NCBI RefSeq assembly: GCF_000426345.1
Contig: NZ_AUFE01000010.1
Span: forward strand, 62,001-126,000
DNA length: 64,000 nucleotides
Source of the DNA: Cupriavidus phytohabitans
GTDB taxonomy: Bacteria > Pseudomonadota > Gammaproteobacteria > Burkholderiales > Burkholderiaceae
Reading direction: 5' to 3'
This document shows, one piece after another, positions 1 to 9,890 of the stretch (its first letter is position 1; each line of letters begins with the position of its first letter). A model generated the notes under the pieces. It did not search any database, had not been told where the DNA came from, and saw nothing but the letters and a program-made list of their open reading frames with translations. The position numbers and the translations under genes were made by a program.

Positions 1-785
1 GCAAGGCGCAGACCACGCGGCACCGCATCGTCGGCATCCAGACCACGGATGACGCGCAGTATGTATTCGTCGACACGCCCGGATTCCAGACCCGCCACGC
101 CAGCGCGCTCAACCGATCGCTGAACCGCGCGGTCACGTCGACACTGTCGTCGGTGGACCTGATCCTGTTCGTGGTCGAGGCCGGCTATTACGGCGCCGAC
201 GACGAGAAGGTGCTGTCGCTGCTGCCGAAGAACACGCCGGTGCTGCTGGTGACCAACAAGCTCGACCGCATCGGCGAGAACCGTTCGGAAGTGATGATGC
301 CCTTCCTGGAAAAGATGGGGCAGCTGTTCCCGTTCCGCGAAGTGGTGCCGATGTCGGCCAAGACCCGCGACCATATCGCGCGGCTGTTCGATATCATCCG
401 GCCCTACCTGCCGGAAGGCGAGCCGATGTATGACGCCGATGCGATGACCGACCGCAGCGAGCGCTTCCTGGCCTCAGAGATCATCCGCGAAAAGGTGTTC
501 CGCTGGACCGGCGACGAGCTGCCATACACCAGCACCGTCGTCATCGACAAGTTCGAGACCGAGGGGCGCCTGCGCCGTGTCTTTGCCACCATCCTGGTCG
601 AGCGCGACGCGCACAAGGCCATGATCATCGGCAACAAGGGCAGCAAGCTCAAGCAGATCTCCACCGAGGCGCGCCTCGATATGGAAAAGCTGTTCGACGG
701 CAAGGTCTACCTCGAAATGTGGATCAAGGTGAAGAGCGGCTGGGCCGACAACGAAGCCGGACTGCGGGCCTACGGCTACGAGTGA
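1..785 (+). CDS. era: GTPase Era, C-terminal 260 residues (5' truncated by window)
   Basis: Era is an essential GTPase that binds 16S rRNA and assists 30S subunit maturation. The frame is open from base 3, so the start and the P-loop lie outside the window; roughly 40 residues are missing compared with a typical Era of about 300. Visible GTPase motifs are DTPG (G3), TNKLD (G4) and MSAK (G5). The C-terminal KH RNA-binding domain shows the signature [10 protein letters not shown]. The stop codon overlaps a possible GTG for recO (GTGA), and era-recO-pdxJ-acpS is a common proteobacterial order. Identification is secure. Confidence 0.97.
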   Translation, partial: KAQTTRHRIVGIQTTDDAQYVFVDTPGFQTRHASALNRSLNRAVTSTLSSVDLILFVVEAGYYGADDEKVLSLLPKNTPVLLVTNKLDRIGENRSEVMMPFLEKMGQLFPFREVVPMSAKTRDHIARLFDIIRPYLPEGEPMYDADAMTDRSERFLASEIIREKVFRWTGDELPYTSTVVIDKFETEGRLRRVFATILVERDAHKAMIIGNKGSKLKQISTEARLDMEKLFDGKVYLEMWIKVKSGWADNEAGLRAYGYE

Positions 786-814
786 CCGCACTGCAAGCGA
801 AAGGCGGGCGAACA

Positions 815-1702
815 TTGAGCAAGACGGCTGACATCGCACGCGCGCCGGCGCCCCGCGCCCGCCGCGCCGATCCGGTGGTGGACGAGGCGGCCGAACTGCT
901 CGACAGCAAGGCACTGCCCGGCATGGCCGATGCGGCGGCACGCGCCATGATGGACCGCGCCATGCGTATCGTGCCGGCACGGCCCGAGTCGCGCGTCGCC
1001 GACCAGCCGGGCTTTGTACTGCATGCCTGGCCGTATCGCGAGACCAGCCTGATCCTCGATGTCTTCACGCGCGACCATGGCCGCATTTCGATGGTGGCCA
1101 AGGGCGCCAAGCGCCCGCATTCGGCGCTGCGCGCGGTGCTGCAGCATTTCCATCCGGTGTCGGTCTCATGGAGCGGCCGCGGCGAGGTCAAGACGCTGAC
1201 CAAGGCCGAATGGGTAGGCGGCATGCCGCCGCTGGCCGGCGATGCACTGTTGTCCGCGTTCTATCTCAACGAACTGCTGATGCGCTTCTGCCCGCGCGAA
1301 GATGCGTATCCCGCGCTGTTCCGCCACTACCTGGCCACGCTCACGCGGCTGGCGCACGGCGAGCCCGCCGGGCTGGTGCTGCGCAGCTTCGAGCGCGTGT
1401 TGCTGCAGGACACCGGCTTTGCGGTCGCCTTCGACCAGTGCCTGAGCACCGGCGAGCGCGTGCAACCGGGACTCGACTACGTCTACCAGCCCGAGCGCGG
1501 CGTGCGCCGCGCCCAGCCGAGCGACCCGTCGTCGTGGCCGGTGGTGTCGGGCCAGACGCTGCTCGACATGGCGCAGGACGATTACAGCCGCGCGCAGACC
1601 GCGGCGCAAAGCCGGGCGCTGATGCGCTTCCTGCTGCATTATTATCTGCAAGGCGAACCGCTGAAAACGCGCCAGATACTGATCGATCTGCAGTATCTGT
1701 GA
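815..1702 (+). CDS. recO: DNA repair protein RecO
   Basis: RecO works with RecR and RecF to load RecA on SSB-coated gaps. The protein is 295 residues from the TTG chosen here; an AAGGCGG-like ribosome site lies about 6 bases before it. A GTG at 782, overlapping the era stop, is an alternative and would add 11 residues. The first 60 or so residues are Ala/Arg-rich and not typical of RecO. The OB-fold begins near the segment [19 protein letters not shown], followed by the RecO core with FARxK-like VAKGAKRP. It ends 34 bases before pdxJ and is probably cotranscribed with era. Confidence 0.93.
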   Translation: MSKTADIARAPAPRARRADPVVDEAAELLDSKALPGMADAAARAMMDRAMRIVPARPESRVADQPGFVLHAWPYRETSLILDVFTRDHGRISMVAKGAKRPHSALRAVLQHFHPVSVSWSGRGEVKTLTKAEWVGGMPPLAGDALLSAFYLNELLMRFCPREDAYPALFRHYLATLTRLAHGEPAGLVLRSFERVLLQDTGFAVAFDQCLSTGERVQPGLDYVYQPERGVRRAQPSDPSSWPVVSGQTLLDMAQDDYSRAQTAAQSRALMRFLLHYYLQGEPLKTRQILIDLQYL

Positions 1703-1736
1703 CCGAACCATTCCAATCCGAATCTCTCCTGCTCGC

Positions 1737-2519
1737 ATGATCTTCCACGCAAATCCGGGCGTCATCGACCTTGGCGTCAACATCGACCACGTTGCCACGC
1801 TGCGCAACGCGCGCGGCACCGTGTATCCCGACCCCATCCAGGCCGCGCTGCAGGCCGAGGAAGCCGGCGCGGACCTGATCACGCTGCACCTGCGCGAAGA
1901 CCGCCGCCATATCCGCGACGCCGACGTGCGCGCGCTGCGCCCGCAGCTGGCCACGCGCATGAACCTGGAGTGCGCGATTACGCAGGAGATGCTCGACATT
2001 GCCTGCGAGATCCGCCCGCAGGACGTGTGCCTGGTGCCCGAGCGCCGCGAGGAAGTGACTACCGAGGGCGGCCTCGACGTGGCAGGGCGCTTCGAGCAGG
2101 TCAAGGCGGCCTGCGCGCAGCTGGCCGGCGCCGGCATCCGCGTGTCGCTGTTCATCGATGCGGATCCCGACCAGATCGCCGCCGCGGCCGCGTGCGGCGC
2201 GCCGGTGATCGAGCTGCATACCGGTGCCTATGCCGATGCGCATACGCCCGACGAGCAGGCGGTGGAATTCCGCCGCATCGCTGATGGTGTCGACGCGGGG
2301 TTGAAGCACGGGCTGGTGGTCAATGCCGGCCACGGCCTGCACTACACCAATGTCCAGCCCATCGCGGCGCTGCCTGGCATCAAGGAACTGAACATTGGCC
2401 ATGCCATCGTCGCGCATGCGGTGTTCGTCGGCTGGCAGAACGCGGTGCGCGAGATGAAGGCCATCATGGTGGCCGCGCGCCTGGGCACGCGTTATCCCGT
2501 CGCAGGCGCGCCGGCGTGA
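1737..2519 (+). CDS. pdxJ: Pyridoxine 5'-phosphate synthase PdxJ
   Basis: PdxJ condenses 1-deoxy-D-xylulose 5-phosphate with 3-amino-2-oxopropyl phosphate to form pyridoxine 5'-phosphate, the last step of de novo vitamin B6 synthesis. The 260-residue protein starts with the family-typical [17 protein letters not shown] and carries [14 protein letters not shown] and [10 protein letters not shown], the phosphate- and substrate-binding segments of this TIM barrel. Length is slightly above the usual 240-250. Its TGA stop overlaps the GTG start of acpS, which implies translational coupling. Confidence 0.97.
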   Translation: MIFHANPGVIDLGVNIDHVATLRNARGTVYPDPIQAALQAEEAGADLITLHLREDRRHIRDADVRALRPQLATRMNLECAITQEMLDIACEIRPQDVCLVPERREEVTTEGGLDVAGRFEQVKAACAQLAGAGIRVSLFIDADPDQIAAAAACGAPVIELHTGAYADAHTPDEQAVEFRRIADGVDAGLKHGLVVNAGHGLHYTNVQPIAALPGIKELNIGHAIVAHAVFVGWQNAVREMKAIMVAARLGTRYPVAGAPA

Positions 2520-2938
2520 TCTACGGCGTCGGTACCGACATCATCCAGATCGCCCGCGTGCAGGGCGTGATGGAACGCACCCACGGCCGCTTCGCGGAAA
2601 AGGTGCTCGGACCCAGCGAGCTGGCCAAGTACCACGCGCGCAAGGCGCGTTCCGAGAAGCGCGGGCTCGCCTTCCTGTCCACGCGCTTTGCCGCCAAGGA
2701 AGCCTTTTCCAAGGCCATCGGCCTCGGCATGCGCTGGCCGATGACGTGGCGCGCGATGGAGCTGATGAACCTGCCTTCGGGCGAGCCGTCGCCGGTATGC
2801 CATGGCGAACTGGCGGCATGGCTCGCGGAACGCGGCCTCACCGTGCGGGTCAGTGTCAGTGACGAACATGACTATGCAGTCGCCTTCGCCATTGCCGAGC
2901 GCAGCGGCGAGGCGGCTCCTCAAAACAAAGCCTTGTGA
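2516..2938 (+). CDS. acpS: Holo-[acyl-carrier-protein] synthase AcpS
   Basis: AcpS transfers 4'-phosphopantetheine from CoA to apo-ACP, activating fatty acid synthesis. The 140-residue protein has the N-terminal [13 protein letters not shown] with the Mg-binding Asp, and the second motif [13 protein letters not shown] with the catalytic/metal Glu and Lys. It starts with GTG inside the pdxJ stop (GTGA). The pdxJ-acpS-nagZ linkage is typical of betaproteobacteria. A GTG overlapping the acpS stop could extend nagZ. Confidence 0.97.
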   Translation: MIYGVGTDIIQIARVQGVMERTHGRFAEKVLGPSELAKYHARKARSEKRGLAFLSTRFAAKEAFSKAIGLGMRWPMTWRAMELMNLPSGEPSPVCHGELAAWLAERGLTVRVSVSDEHDYAVAFAIAERSGEAAPQNKAL

Positions 2939-2952
2939 ACCCAACCCCTTCC

Positions 2953-4002
2953 ATGTCCAAGAAGAACTCCGGCAAGCGGCCGGGCCCGGTGGTCCTCGAC
3001 GTTGTCGGCAAGCAGCTCGATACCGACGATGCGCGCCGCATCGCGCATCCGCTGACCGGCGGCGTGATCCTGTTCGCTCGCAACTTCGAATCGCGCGCGC
3101 AGCTGCAGGCGCTGACGCGCGCAATCCGCGCGGTGCGCGACGACGTGCTGATCTGCATCGACCATGAAGGCGGCCGCGTACAGCGCTGCAAGACCGATGG
3201 CTTTACCCATCTGCCGGCGATGCACCGGCTGGGCGAATTGTGGGACCGCGATGTACTGGCCGCGACGCGCGCCGCGGTGGCGTGCGGCTACGTGCTGGCG
3301 GCAGAGCTGCGCGCCTGCGACATCGATTTCAGCTTCACGCCGGTGCTGGACCTGGACTACGGCCGTAGTGCCGTGATCGGTGACCGCGCCTTCCATGCTG
3401 ACCCGCGCGTGGTGACGATGCTGTCCGGCCACCTCAACCACGGCCTGCTGCTGGCCGGCATGAGCAACTGCGGCAAGCACTTCCCCGGCCACGGCTATGT
3501 CGAGGCGGACTCGCACGTGGCGATTCCGGTCGACGAGCGTACGCTGGACGAGATCCTCGAACAGGACGCGCGTCCGTACGAATGGCTGGGCCTGGGCCTG
3601 TCGTCGGTGATGCCGGCGCACGTGATCTATCCCAAGGTCGACCCCAATCCGGCCGGCTTCTCGCGCTACTGGCTGCAGGACGTGCTGCGCGCGCAGCTGG
3701 GCTTCGAAGGCGTGATCTTCAGCGACGACCTCAGCATGGAAGGCGCCAGCGTGGCCGGCAGCGTGACCGAGGCCGCGCGCGCCGCGCTGACGGCAGGCTG
3801 CGACATGGTGCTGATCTGCAACCACCCCGATCGCGCCGACCAGCTACTGAACGAACTCGACGTGGGTATCGGCAAGGCCTCGCAGCGCCGCGTCCGCAAG
3901 CTGTTCCCGCGCCGCAAGCCGCTGGACTGGAACAAGCTGCAGGGCGAAGGCGAATACCGCGCCGCGCTGCGCACGCTGCGCGAGTACGAGCTGATCGCCT
4001 GA
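2953..4002 (+). CDS. nagZ: Beta-N-acetylhexosaminidase NagZ
   Basis: NagZ is a cytoplasmic family GH3 enzyme that removes N-acetylglucosamine from anhydromuropeptides in peptidoglycan recycling; its products can also feed AmpC induction. The protein is 349 residues from this ATG. It carries IDHEGGRVQR in the substrate pocket, the GH3 NagZ signature KHFPGHG near residue 175 with the catalytic His loop, and SDDLSMEGA with the nucleophilic Asp. A GTG at 2935, overlapping the acpS stop, would add six residues. The gene ends just before a bidirectional terminator shared with efp. Confidence 0.96.
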   Translation: MSKKNSGKRPGPVVLDVVGKQLDTDDARRIAHPLTGGVILFARNFESRAQLQALTRAIRAVRDDVLICIDHEGGRVQRCKTDGFTHLPAMHRLGELWDRDVLAATRAAVACGYVLAAELRACDIDFSFTPVLDLDYGRSAVIGDRAFHADPRVVTMLSGHLNHGLLLAGMSNCGKHFPGHGYVEADSHVAIPVDERTLDEILEQDARPYEWLGLGLSSVMPAHVIYPKVDPNPAGFSRYWLQDVLRAQLGFEGVIFSDDLSMEGASVAGSVTEAARAALTAGCDMVLICNHPDRADQLLNELDVGIGKASQRRVRKLFPRRKPLDWNKLQGEGEYRAALRTLREYELIA

Positions 4003-4023
4003 TCCGCGCGCGTAGAAAAACAG

Positions 4024-4050
4024 AAAAGGCAGCCGAGGCTGCCTTTTTCT
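4024..4050. terminator. Bidirectional rho-independent terminator between nagZ and efp
   Basis: A 10-bp perfect stem AAAGGCAGCC/GGCTGCCTTT with a 2-base apex is flanked by A and T runs on both sides. It can therefore end both the + strand nagZ transcript and the convergent - strand efp transcript. Confidence 0.85.
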
Positions 4051-4090
4051 ATGCCGGTCCCGCTGTGCCAGCCGGGGCCTTGCGCACGCC

Positions 4091-4651
4091 TTAGTTGGCG
4101 CGGCTGCGGTATTCGCCGGTGCGGGTGTCGATTTCGATCTTGTCGCCGATGTTGCAGAACAGCGGCACTTGCAGCTCGAAACCGGTGTTGATCTTGGCGC
4201 CCTTGAGCACCTTGCCCGACGAGGTATCGCCCTTGACGGCCGGCTCGGTGTAGACGATTTCGCGGACCAGCGTGGTCGGCATTTCGACCGAGATGGCCTT
4301 GTCGTTGTAGAACACGACTTCAACGTTCATGCCGTCTTCGAGGTAGTTCAGCGAGTCACCCATGCTGTCCTTCTCGACTTCGTACTGGTTGTAGTCGGTG
4401 TCCATGAACACGTACATCGGGTCGGCGAAGTACGAGTAGGTGCACTCGCGGCGCTCCAGCACCACGACTTCGAACTTGTCATCGGCCTTGAACACCGACT
4501 CGCCCGGGGCGTCGGTCAGCAGGTTCTTGTACTTCATCTTGACCACGGCTGCGTTGCGGCCCGACTTGTTGTACTCGGCCTTCTGCACGACCATCGGATC
4601 GCCGCCGATCATGAACACGTTACCGACGCGGAGTTCCTGTGCGATTTTCAT
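4091..4651 (-). CDS. efp: Translation elongation factor P (Arg32 type)
   Basis: EF-P binds between the P and E sites and relieves ribosome stalling at consecutive prolines. The protein is 186 residues, the normal length, starting [10 protein letters not shown]. An in-frame ORF runs 46 codons further upstream but lacks homology. The domain I loop reads YNKSGRNAA, placing Arg at position 32 instead of the Lys34 of enterobacterial EF-P. This is the subtype activated by rhamnosylation of Arg32, and the cognate transferase gene earP lies upstream on the same strand with a 215-base gap. The C-terminus [16 protein letters not shown] is the family signature. Confidence 0.98.
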   Translation of the reverse strand: MKIAQELRVGNVFMIGGDPMVVQKAEYNKSGRNAAVVKMKYKNLLTDAPGESVFKADDKFEVVVLERRECTYSYFADPMYVFMDTDYNQYEVEKDSMGDSLNYLEDGMNVEVVFYNDKAISVEMPTTLVREIVYTEPAVKGDTSSGKVLKGAKINTGFELQVPLFCNIGDKIEIDTRTGEYRSRAN

Positions 4652-4866
4652 CTGAACTGTTTTCCTGAATAAGAAAGTAGGAATCTGGAATGGCGAAGGC
4701 GCGCTGCCGGCATGACCGCTGCGGTAGGCCAGATGCTCCACCGAAAGCCGGTATATCCACGCGCTCGCGACCCCGTGCTCAGCTTGCATTCAGGTCTTCA
4801 CCCACTGCGTTCGACGCATGGGAGAGGACCTGGTTCTCCGGCCCGGTCGCCATTTGAATCAACCGG

Positions 4867-6027
4867 TTATTTTACCTGATTTTCGCAAAACGCCACCAGG
4901 TTGGCGGCAAGATCTCCGGGATGCTGCAAGCGCCGCTCCCAGCGCGGCGCGATGGCGGCAAGTGCCGCAAGATGCGCTCGCAGGCGCGGCCAGTCGACGG
5001 GAACGCCATAGCCGTTCCAGGCGTGCCAGAAATCCGTCAACGCAGCAGCCGCCTCGGGTGCCGCGCCGCTTTGGCGGAACAGGTCGAGCCAGGCGTCGAG
5101 CTTGACCCGGTGTGCGGCATCGTCCTGGGGATAGATATGCCAGACCAGTGGCCGCGCTGCCCACTGCGCGCGTACGAAGGAATCCTCGCCACGCACGAAG
5201 TTCAGGTCGCAGGCCCACAGCAGTTCGTCGAAGTGCTCCTGGCGTACGAACGGGATCAGTTGCACGCACAGGTTGCCACGTTCGACCGGGTCGCCTATCC
5301 GCAGCGACGCGCCCAGCCATTCGGCGACCTGGTCAGCGGCCAGGCCGGCGGGTACCAGGCAATGGACTGCCTCGGCGGCATCGCGCCATTGCTCGAGCAG
5401 CGCGGGCAGGACCGGGTTGCGGTAGGCAAACAGGCTCACGCGCAACGCGTCGGGGCGGGGCGTCACGCTCAGCCGGTGCCACAAGGCCGCCTGGGCGGCG
5501 GTGCCGCCGAGGAAGGCGGCGCGCTGCGCGCCCAGCATCGACTCCCGCAGCAGGCCGCCGGTGCCGGGCTCGAAGCCAGGGAAGAAGAAGTGTTTCACCA
5601 GCGGCAGCCGCGGATGAGGCGAGGGCATCGCATGGTGCTCCCGCACCCATGGCTCGGCGCTCAGGTACTCGAGGTTGATCCAGGCGGGTTTGGGGTCACG
5701 CGCGGCCATGCGCGCCAGGAAGGCTTGCGGCACTTCGCAGGCGAAGGCTTCGACGACGGCATCGTGTGGCGCTGCCCCGGCGGTGTCATCCACGTCAGTA
5801 TCGTCTCCCGGCCGCCACGGACGAACTTCCACGCCCGCCAGGCGCTGCACGGTGGCGCCGGTATCGAGTTCAGGCGCCAGCCGCGCGAAGCTCGCCAGGT
5901 CATCGACCCATAGCCGCACCACGTGCCCATGCTCCTGCGCGAGCTGGCGTGCCAGCCGCCAGCAGACGCCGATGTCGCCGAAATTGTCGATCACGGTGCA
6001 GAAGATGTCCCAGGAGCGGATAGGCAT
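4867..6027 (-). CDS. earP: EF-P arginine rhamnosyltransferase EarP
   Basis: EarP transfers rhamnose from dTDP-L-rhamnose to Arg32 of EF-P, making it fully active. The 386-residue protein has the family's N-terminal segment WDIFCTVIDNFGDIGVCWRL, in which Asp14 and Asp18 match the essential aspartates of characterised EarP proteins. RGEDS at 279-283 matches the conserved donor-binding motif with its essential Glu. The product belongs to the former DUF2331 family with a GT-B fold. The Arg32-type efp next door supports the assignment. The substrate implies dTDP-rhamnose synthesis elsewhere in the genome. Confidence 0.93.
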   Translation of the reverse strand: MPIRSWDIFCTVIDNFGDIGVCWRLARQLAQEHGHVVRLWVDDLASFARLAPELDTGATVQRLAGVEVRPWRPGDDTDVDDTAGAAPHDAVVEAFACEVPQAFLARMAARDPKPAWINLEYLSAEPWVREHHAMPSPHPRLPLVKHFFFPGFEPGTGGLLRESMLGAQRAAFLGGTAAQAALWHRLSVTPRPDALRVSLFAYRNPVLPALLEQWRDAAEAVHCLVPAGLAADQVAEWLGASLRIGDPVERGNLCVQLIPFVRQEHFDELLWACDLNFVRGEDSFVRAQWAARPLVWHIYPQDDAAHRVKLDAWLDLFRQSGAAPEAAAALTDFWHAWNGYGVPVDWPRLRAHLAALAAIAPRWERRLQHPGDLAANLVAFCENQVK

Positions 6028-6135
6028 GGCGGGTAAAGGCGCACGCGGGATGCGCGCTGAATTGCTCTAAACTTGCGATTTTAGAGGCCGCGCCACTTTG
6101 TTGCGCGCTAGCCGTGTAGCGGTCACCGTCCCCCA

Positions 6136-8208
6136 ATGTCCGACCAGCAATCCGATTCACCGAAACCTGAGGCCGATGTGGTGGCCGAATCGCCAGCCGA
6201 ATCGCCGGCCGAATTCCCGGCTGAGGCGCAGCCCGAGATCGCCGCCGCGGCGCCGGGTGAGCTGCCGGCAGAGCCCTTCGACCCCAAGCCGGTCATCTCG
6301 CGCCTGCCGGGCCTGCCCGGCGTGTACCGCTATTTCGATGCCGCCGGCAATGTGCTGTACGTCGGCAAGGCGCGCGACCTGAAGAAACGGGTCTCGAGCT
6401 ATTTCACCAAGACCCAGCCATCGCCGCGCATCGCGATGATGGTCGCGCGCATCGCCCGCATCGAAACCACGGTGGTGCGCACCGAGGCCGAGGCGCTGCT
6501 GCTCGAGAACAACCTGATCAAGGCGCTGGCGCCGCGCTACAACATCCTCTTCCGCGACGACAAGTCGTACCCGTTCCTGAAGCTGACGGGGCACCGCTTC
6601 CCGCGCATGGCGTATTACCGCGGCGCCACCGACCGCAAGCACCAGTACTTCGGCCCGTTCCCGAGCGCCTATGCGGTGCGCGAGAGCATGCAGATCCTGC
6701 AGAAGGTGTTCCAGTTGCGCACTTGCGAGGACACCGTCTTCAACAACCGTACCCGGCCTTGCCTGCTGCACCAGATCCATCGCTGCACGGGGCCGTGCGT
6801 CAATGCCATCAGCGAAGAGGACTACGCGCGCGACGTCGCCAACGCGGCGCGCTTCCTGCAGGGCCGCCAGACCGAAGTGCTGGAAGGCCTGCAGGGCAAG
6901 ATGGAGCAGCACGCCGAGCGGCTGGAGTTCGAACAGGCCGCCGCGGTGCGCGACCAGATCGCGGCGCTGTCGACCGTGCTCAAGCGCCAGGCGGTGGAGG
7001 AGGTGGGCGGGCAGGCGCGCGATATCGATGTACTGGCCGTGGCGGTGGAAGGCGGGCGTGCCTGCGTCAACCTCGCCATGGTACGCGGCGGCCGCCATCT
7101 CGGCGACAAGGCCTATTTCCCGGCCCATGCCGACGAGGCTGCGATGATCGTCGAGGATGCCGACCAGCGCGACACGGTGGACGAAGCCGGCGCCGGCGCC
7201 GCGCCGCCGCTCACTGTCGAGCGGATCGCCGCCCGGGTGTTGGCCGCCTTTATGGTGCAGCATTACCTGGAGCAACCCGCACCGCCCATCATCGTGGTCA
7301 GCCATGTGCCGGACGACGGCGCGGTGGTGGAGGCGCTGTCGCTGCATGCCGGCCGCAAGGTGACGCTGGTGCGCCAGCCGCAGGGTCAGCGCAAAGTGTG
7401 GCTGGAGATGGCGCAGCAGGGCGCGGCGCTGGCGCTGTCGCGCCGGCTGGCCGAGCAGGGCAGCCAGGAGGGGCGTACGCGCGCGCTGGCGGACACCATC
7501 GGCCTGGACCTGGAAGACCTGGCGCTGCTGCGGGTGGAGTGCTTCGACATCAGCCATACCGCGGGCGAGGCGACGCAGGCGTCGTGCGTGGTGTATCACC
7601 ACCATGACATGCAGAACAGCGAATATCGCCGCTACAACATCCAGGACATCATCCCCGGTGACGACTATGCCGCCATGCGCCAGGTGTTGACGCGGCGTTA
7701 CCAGAAGCTGGTCGAGCAGATGCAGGAAGACGGCGGCGCACCGCCGAGCAGCGAAGCGGCGCTGCTGCCGCAGATCGTGCTGATCGACGGCGGCAAGGGC
7801 CAGGTCGAGGTGGCGCGCCAGGTGTTCGAGGAACTGGGGCTGGATATCGGCCTGCTGGTCGGCGTGGCCAAGGGCGAAGGGCGCAAGGTCGGCCTGGAGA
7901 CACTGGTGTTCGCCGACGGCCGGCCGTCGCTGGAGCTGGGGCAGGGCAGCGCGGCGCTGATGCTGGTGGCGCAGATCCGCGACGAGGCCCACCGCTTCGC
8001 CATCACCGGGATGCGCGCGCGCCGGGCCAAGGCGCGCACGACCTCGCGGCTGGAAGAAATAGAAGGCGTCGGCGCGCGCCGGCGGCAAAAGCTGCTCACC
8101 CGTTTCGGCGGCCTGCGCGGCGTGATGGCCGCCAGCATCGACGAACTGGCCAGCGTCGAGGGCATCTCGCGCGGGCTGGCGGAAGAGATCTACCGGCAGT
8201 TGCATTGA
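6136..8208 (+). CDS. uvrC: Excinuclease ABC subunit C (UvrC)
   Basis: UvrC makes both incisions flanking a DNA lesion in nucleotide excision repair. The 690-residue protein begins with about 50 Ala/Glu/Pro-rich residues that are not part of the conserved fold. Then come the GIY-YIG endonuclease domain ([20 protein letters not shown], about 55-75), the Cys-containing region [17 protein letters not shown], a UVR UvrB-binding motif around 255-285, the RNase H-like 5' nuclease domain ([15 protein letters not shown]) and a C-terminal helix-hairpin-helix pair ([15 protein letters not shown]). It lies upstream of pgsA, a frequent pairing in proteobacteria. Confidence 0.97.
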   Translation: MSDQQSDSPKPEADVVAESPAESPAEFPAEAQPEIAAAAPGELPAEPFDPKPVISRLPGLPGVYRYFDAAGNVLYVGKARDLKKRVSSYFTKTQPSPRIAMMVARIARIETTVVRTEAEALLLENNLIKALAPRYNILFRDDKSYPFLKLTGHRFPRMAYYRGATDRKHQYFGPFPSAYAVRESMQILQKVFQLRTCEDTVFNNRTRPCLLHQIHRCTGPCVNAISEEDYARDVANAARFLQGRQTEVLEGLQGKMEQHAERLEFEQAAAVRDQIAALSTVLKRQAVEEVGGQARDIDVLAVAVEGGRACVNLAMVRGGRHLGDKAYFPAHADEAAMIVEDADQRDTVDEAGAGAAPPLTVERIAARVLAAFMVQHYLEQPAPPIIVVSHVPDDGAVVEALSLHAGRKVTLVRQPQGQRKVWLEMAQQGAALALSRRLAEQGSQEGRTRALADTIGLDLEDLALLRVECFDISHTAGEATQASCVVYHHHDMQNSEYRRYNIQDIIPGDDYAAMRQVLTRRYQKLVEQMQEDGGAPPSSEAALLPQIVLIDGGKGQVEVARQVFEELGLDIGLLVGVAKGEGRKVGLETLVFADGRPSLELGQGSAALMLVAQIRDEAHRFAITGMRARRAKARTTSRLEEIEGVGARRRQKLLTRFGGLRGVMAASIDELASVEGISRGLAEEIYRQLH

Positions 8209-8316
8209 CCCGCGGCAGTTGCCGGCGCGGGCACGAAAATGACCAATGATGGTCGATTGGTCCCGAAATCGGCGACAATCGCGGGATTGGTCACGTTCCC
8301 CCGCCGCCCGAGTTCC

Positions 8317-8916
8317 ATGCCTTTCAATATCCCGATCCTGCTGACCTGGCTTCGTGTCGCCATGATTCCCCTGGTGGTGGGCGTGTTCTACCTGCCCGAC
8401 GCATGGCTTCCCATGCACACCAAGAACCTGACGGCGGCGGCGTTCTTTATCATCGCCGCGGTGACGGACTGGCTCGACGGCTTCCTGGCGCGGCGCTGGA
8501 ACCAGACCTCGTCGTTCGGCGCATTCCTGGACCCGGTTGCCGACAAGTTGATGGTGACGGCCGCGCTGCTGTCGCTGCTGGCGCTGGACCGGGTCACCGA
8601 CCTGATCGCGCTGGTCATCATCGGGCGCGAGATCACGATCTCGGCGCTGCGTGAGTGGATGGCGCAGATCGGCGCGTCCAAGAGCGTGGCGGTGAACTTC
8701 CTTGGCAAGCTCAAGACCACTGTGCAGATGATCGCGATCCCGCTGCTGCTGTTCAGCGGTCAACTGCTCGGCTTCGATGCCTACGTGCTGGGCACCTGGA
8801 TGATCTATCTGGCCGCGGTGCTGACGCTGTGGTCGATGATCTATTACATGAAGCTGGCCTGGCCGCAGATCCGGGAGCGCAGCAGTGTGGTGGCGGGCGC
8901 CGGCGCACGGAAGTGA
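8317..8916 (+). CDS. pgsA: CDP-diacylglycerol-glycerol-3-phosphate 3-phosphatidyltransferase PgsA
   Basis: PgsA makes phosphatidylglycerophosphate, the committed step to phosphatidylglycerol and cardiolipin in the inner membrane. From the ATG at MPFNIPILLTWLRV the protein is 199 residues; the frame is open upstream but the extra 26 residues look non-coding. It has the CDP-alcohol phosphotransferase motif DWLDGFLARRW followed by GAFLDPVADK, giving the D..DG..AR...G...D...D pattern, and several hydrophobic helices. Confidence 0.95.
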   Translation: MPFNIPILLTWLRVAMIPLVVGVFYLPDAWLPMHTKNLTAAAFFIIAAVTDWLDGFLARRWNQTSSFGAFLDPVADKLMVTAALLSLLALDRVTDLIALVIIGREITISALREWMAQIGASKSVAVNFLGKLKTTVQMIAIPLLLFSGQLLGFDAYVLGTWMIYLAAVLTLWSMIYYMKLAWPQIRERSSVVAGAGARK

Positions 8917-8936
8917 AAAGAAATTCCAAAAAGGTG

Positions 8937-8965
8937 TTGACGCAGAGAGGAGCTTTTTGCATAAT
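8937..8965 (+). promoter_or_regulatory. Sigma-70-type promoter for the tRNA-Gly pair
   Basis: TTGACG at 8937-8942 and CATAAT at 8960-8965 are separated by exactly 17 bases, a near-consensus -35/-10 pair. It sits about 120 bases before the first tRNA-Gly and just after pgsA. Confidence 0.7.
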
Positions 8966-9089
8966 CTCATTCTCGTTGCTGACGACGCAAACGAAAGCAG
9001 CGAGATAAGGCAGGTTTGGCGCAGGATGTTGTGTGATAGCGGCAAATTGCGAAACAAAATGCCTTGAAAAGTTTTTGAAGCAGTACCCT

Positions 9090-9165
9090 GCGGGAGTAGC
9101 TCAGTTGGTAGAGCGCAACCTTGCCAAGGTTGAGGTCGCGAGTTCGAGACTCGTCTCCCGCTCCA
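9090..9165 (+). tRNA. tRNA-Gly (anticodon GCC), copy 1
   Basis: A 76-base tRNA with acceptor stem GCGGGAG/CTCCCGC, an encoded CCA end, anticodon stem CAACC/GGTTG and loop TTGCCAA (anticodon GCC at 9123-9125). The TTCGAGAC T loop is normal. It is identical to the copy 60 bases downstream. Confidence 0.97.
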
Positions 9166-9225
9166 GGTTATCGAAGGTTCGGCAACGTGCATGGCACAGG
9201 CCGGGCTGGCAGCAAAAAGTTGTAC

Positions 9226-9301
9226 GCGGGAGTAGCTCAGTTGGTAGAGCGCAACCTTGCCAAGGTTGAGGTCGCGAGTTCGAGACTCGTCTCCCGCTCC
9301 A
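9226..9301 (+). tRNA. tRNA-Gly (anticodon GCC), copy 2
   Basis: A second 76-base copy, identical in sequence to the first, with anticodon GCC and encoded CCA. The two copies are probably cotranscribed and end at the hairpin that follows. Confidence 0.97.
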
Positions 9302-9307
9302 ATCCCC

Positions 9308-9332
9308 AAAGGGAAGCAACGCTTCCCTTTTT
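9308..9332 (+). terminator. Terminator after tRNA-Gly pair
   Basis: Stem AAAGGGAAGC/GCTTCCCTTT with loop AAC and a T run immediately follows the second tRNA-Gly. Confidence 0.85.
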
Positions 9333-9408
9333 GTTTGGGTTGAATTGCCGCGACAGGCAGGCCGGCAGCATCGGCTGAATGTGGCTACAATCCAGCATCA
9401 CGTCACCT

Positions 9409-9482
9409 GGCGGGGTGGCAGAGTGGTTATGCAGCGGCCTGCAAAGCCGTGTACGCCGGTTCGATTCCGACCTCCGCCTCCA
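9409..9482 (+). tRNA. tRNA-Cys (anticodon GCA)
   Basis: A 74-base tRNA with acceptor GGCGGGG/CTCCGCC (one G-U pair), an encoded CCA end, and anticodon loop CTGCAAA giving GCA. The D arm TGGCAGAGTGG and T arm GTTCGATTC are normal. A TACAAT at 9386-9391 could be the -10 element. Confidence 0.95.
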
Positions 9483-9494
9483 GTTGCAATGCAG

Positions 9495-9520
9495 AACGGC
9501 GCCTTTGGGCGCCGTTTTTG
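9495..9520 (+). terminator. Terminator after tRNA-Cys
   Basis: Stem AACGGCGCC/GGCGCCGTT with a TTTG loop and a following T run lies just past the tRNA-Cys 3' end. Confidence 0.85.
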
Positions 9521-9890
9521 TTTTGCGCTCGCCCGCTCCGCCTCGCACAGGCGCTCGTTCGCCGCGAATTGCCTTGTATTTCTGCGCTTTGAGCGCGTGG
9601 CGGGCATGTTACATTACTCTTGTCGTACGCTTTTCGGGGTGCGCCGCGCGATGGATCGCGGCGCAGCACGTCACACGCCATTCCCGATCCGTGATGCGCC
9701 TCCAGCGTGTCCGGGGCCGCTGCGGCACTTCCCGTTCTTTCCTTTCTTGTTCCGTTCCGAGGCTGCCGATCGTGCCGCGCCGACCGCTGGTGCGCGCCGT
9801 TTGCGGGATCGTGGCGCGCGGGCCGAAGCGGGGAAGGCGGGTGGGATCCAGCCATCGCCGTCCAGCCCCTGACACGAGGAACCCGCACGC
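9521..9890. other. 370-base intergenic region upstream of the antiporter gene
   Basis: No convincing gene is visible. Open frames here lack ribosome sites and protein character. It presumably holds the promoter of the downstream antiporter, but I cannot single out a strong -35/-10 pair. Confidence 0.5.

Noticed and set aside
6157..9309. A 1050-codon open frame on the minus strand opposite uvrC and pgsA
   Set aside because: It is antisense to two clear genes, is His/Arg/Gln-rich without domains and results from GC-rich codon bias.
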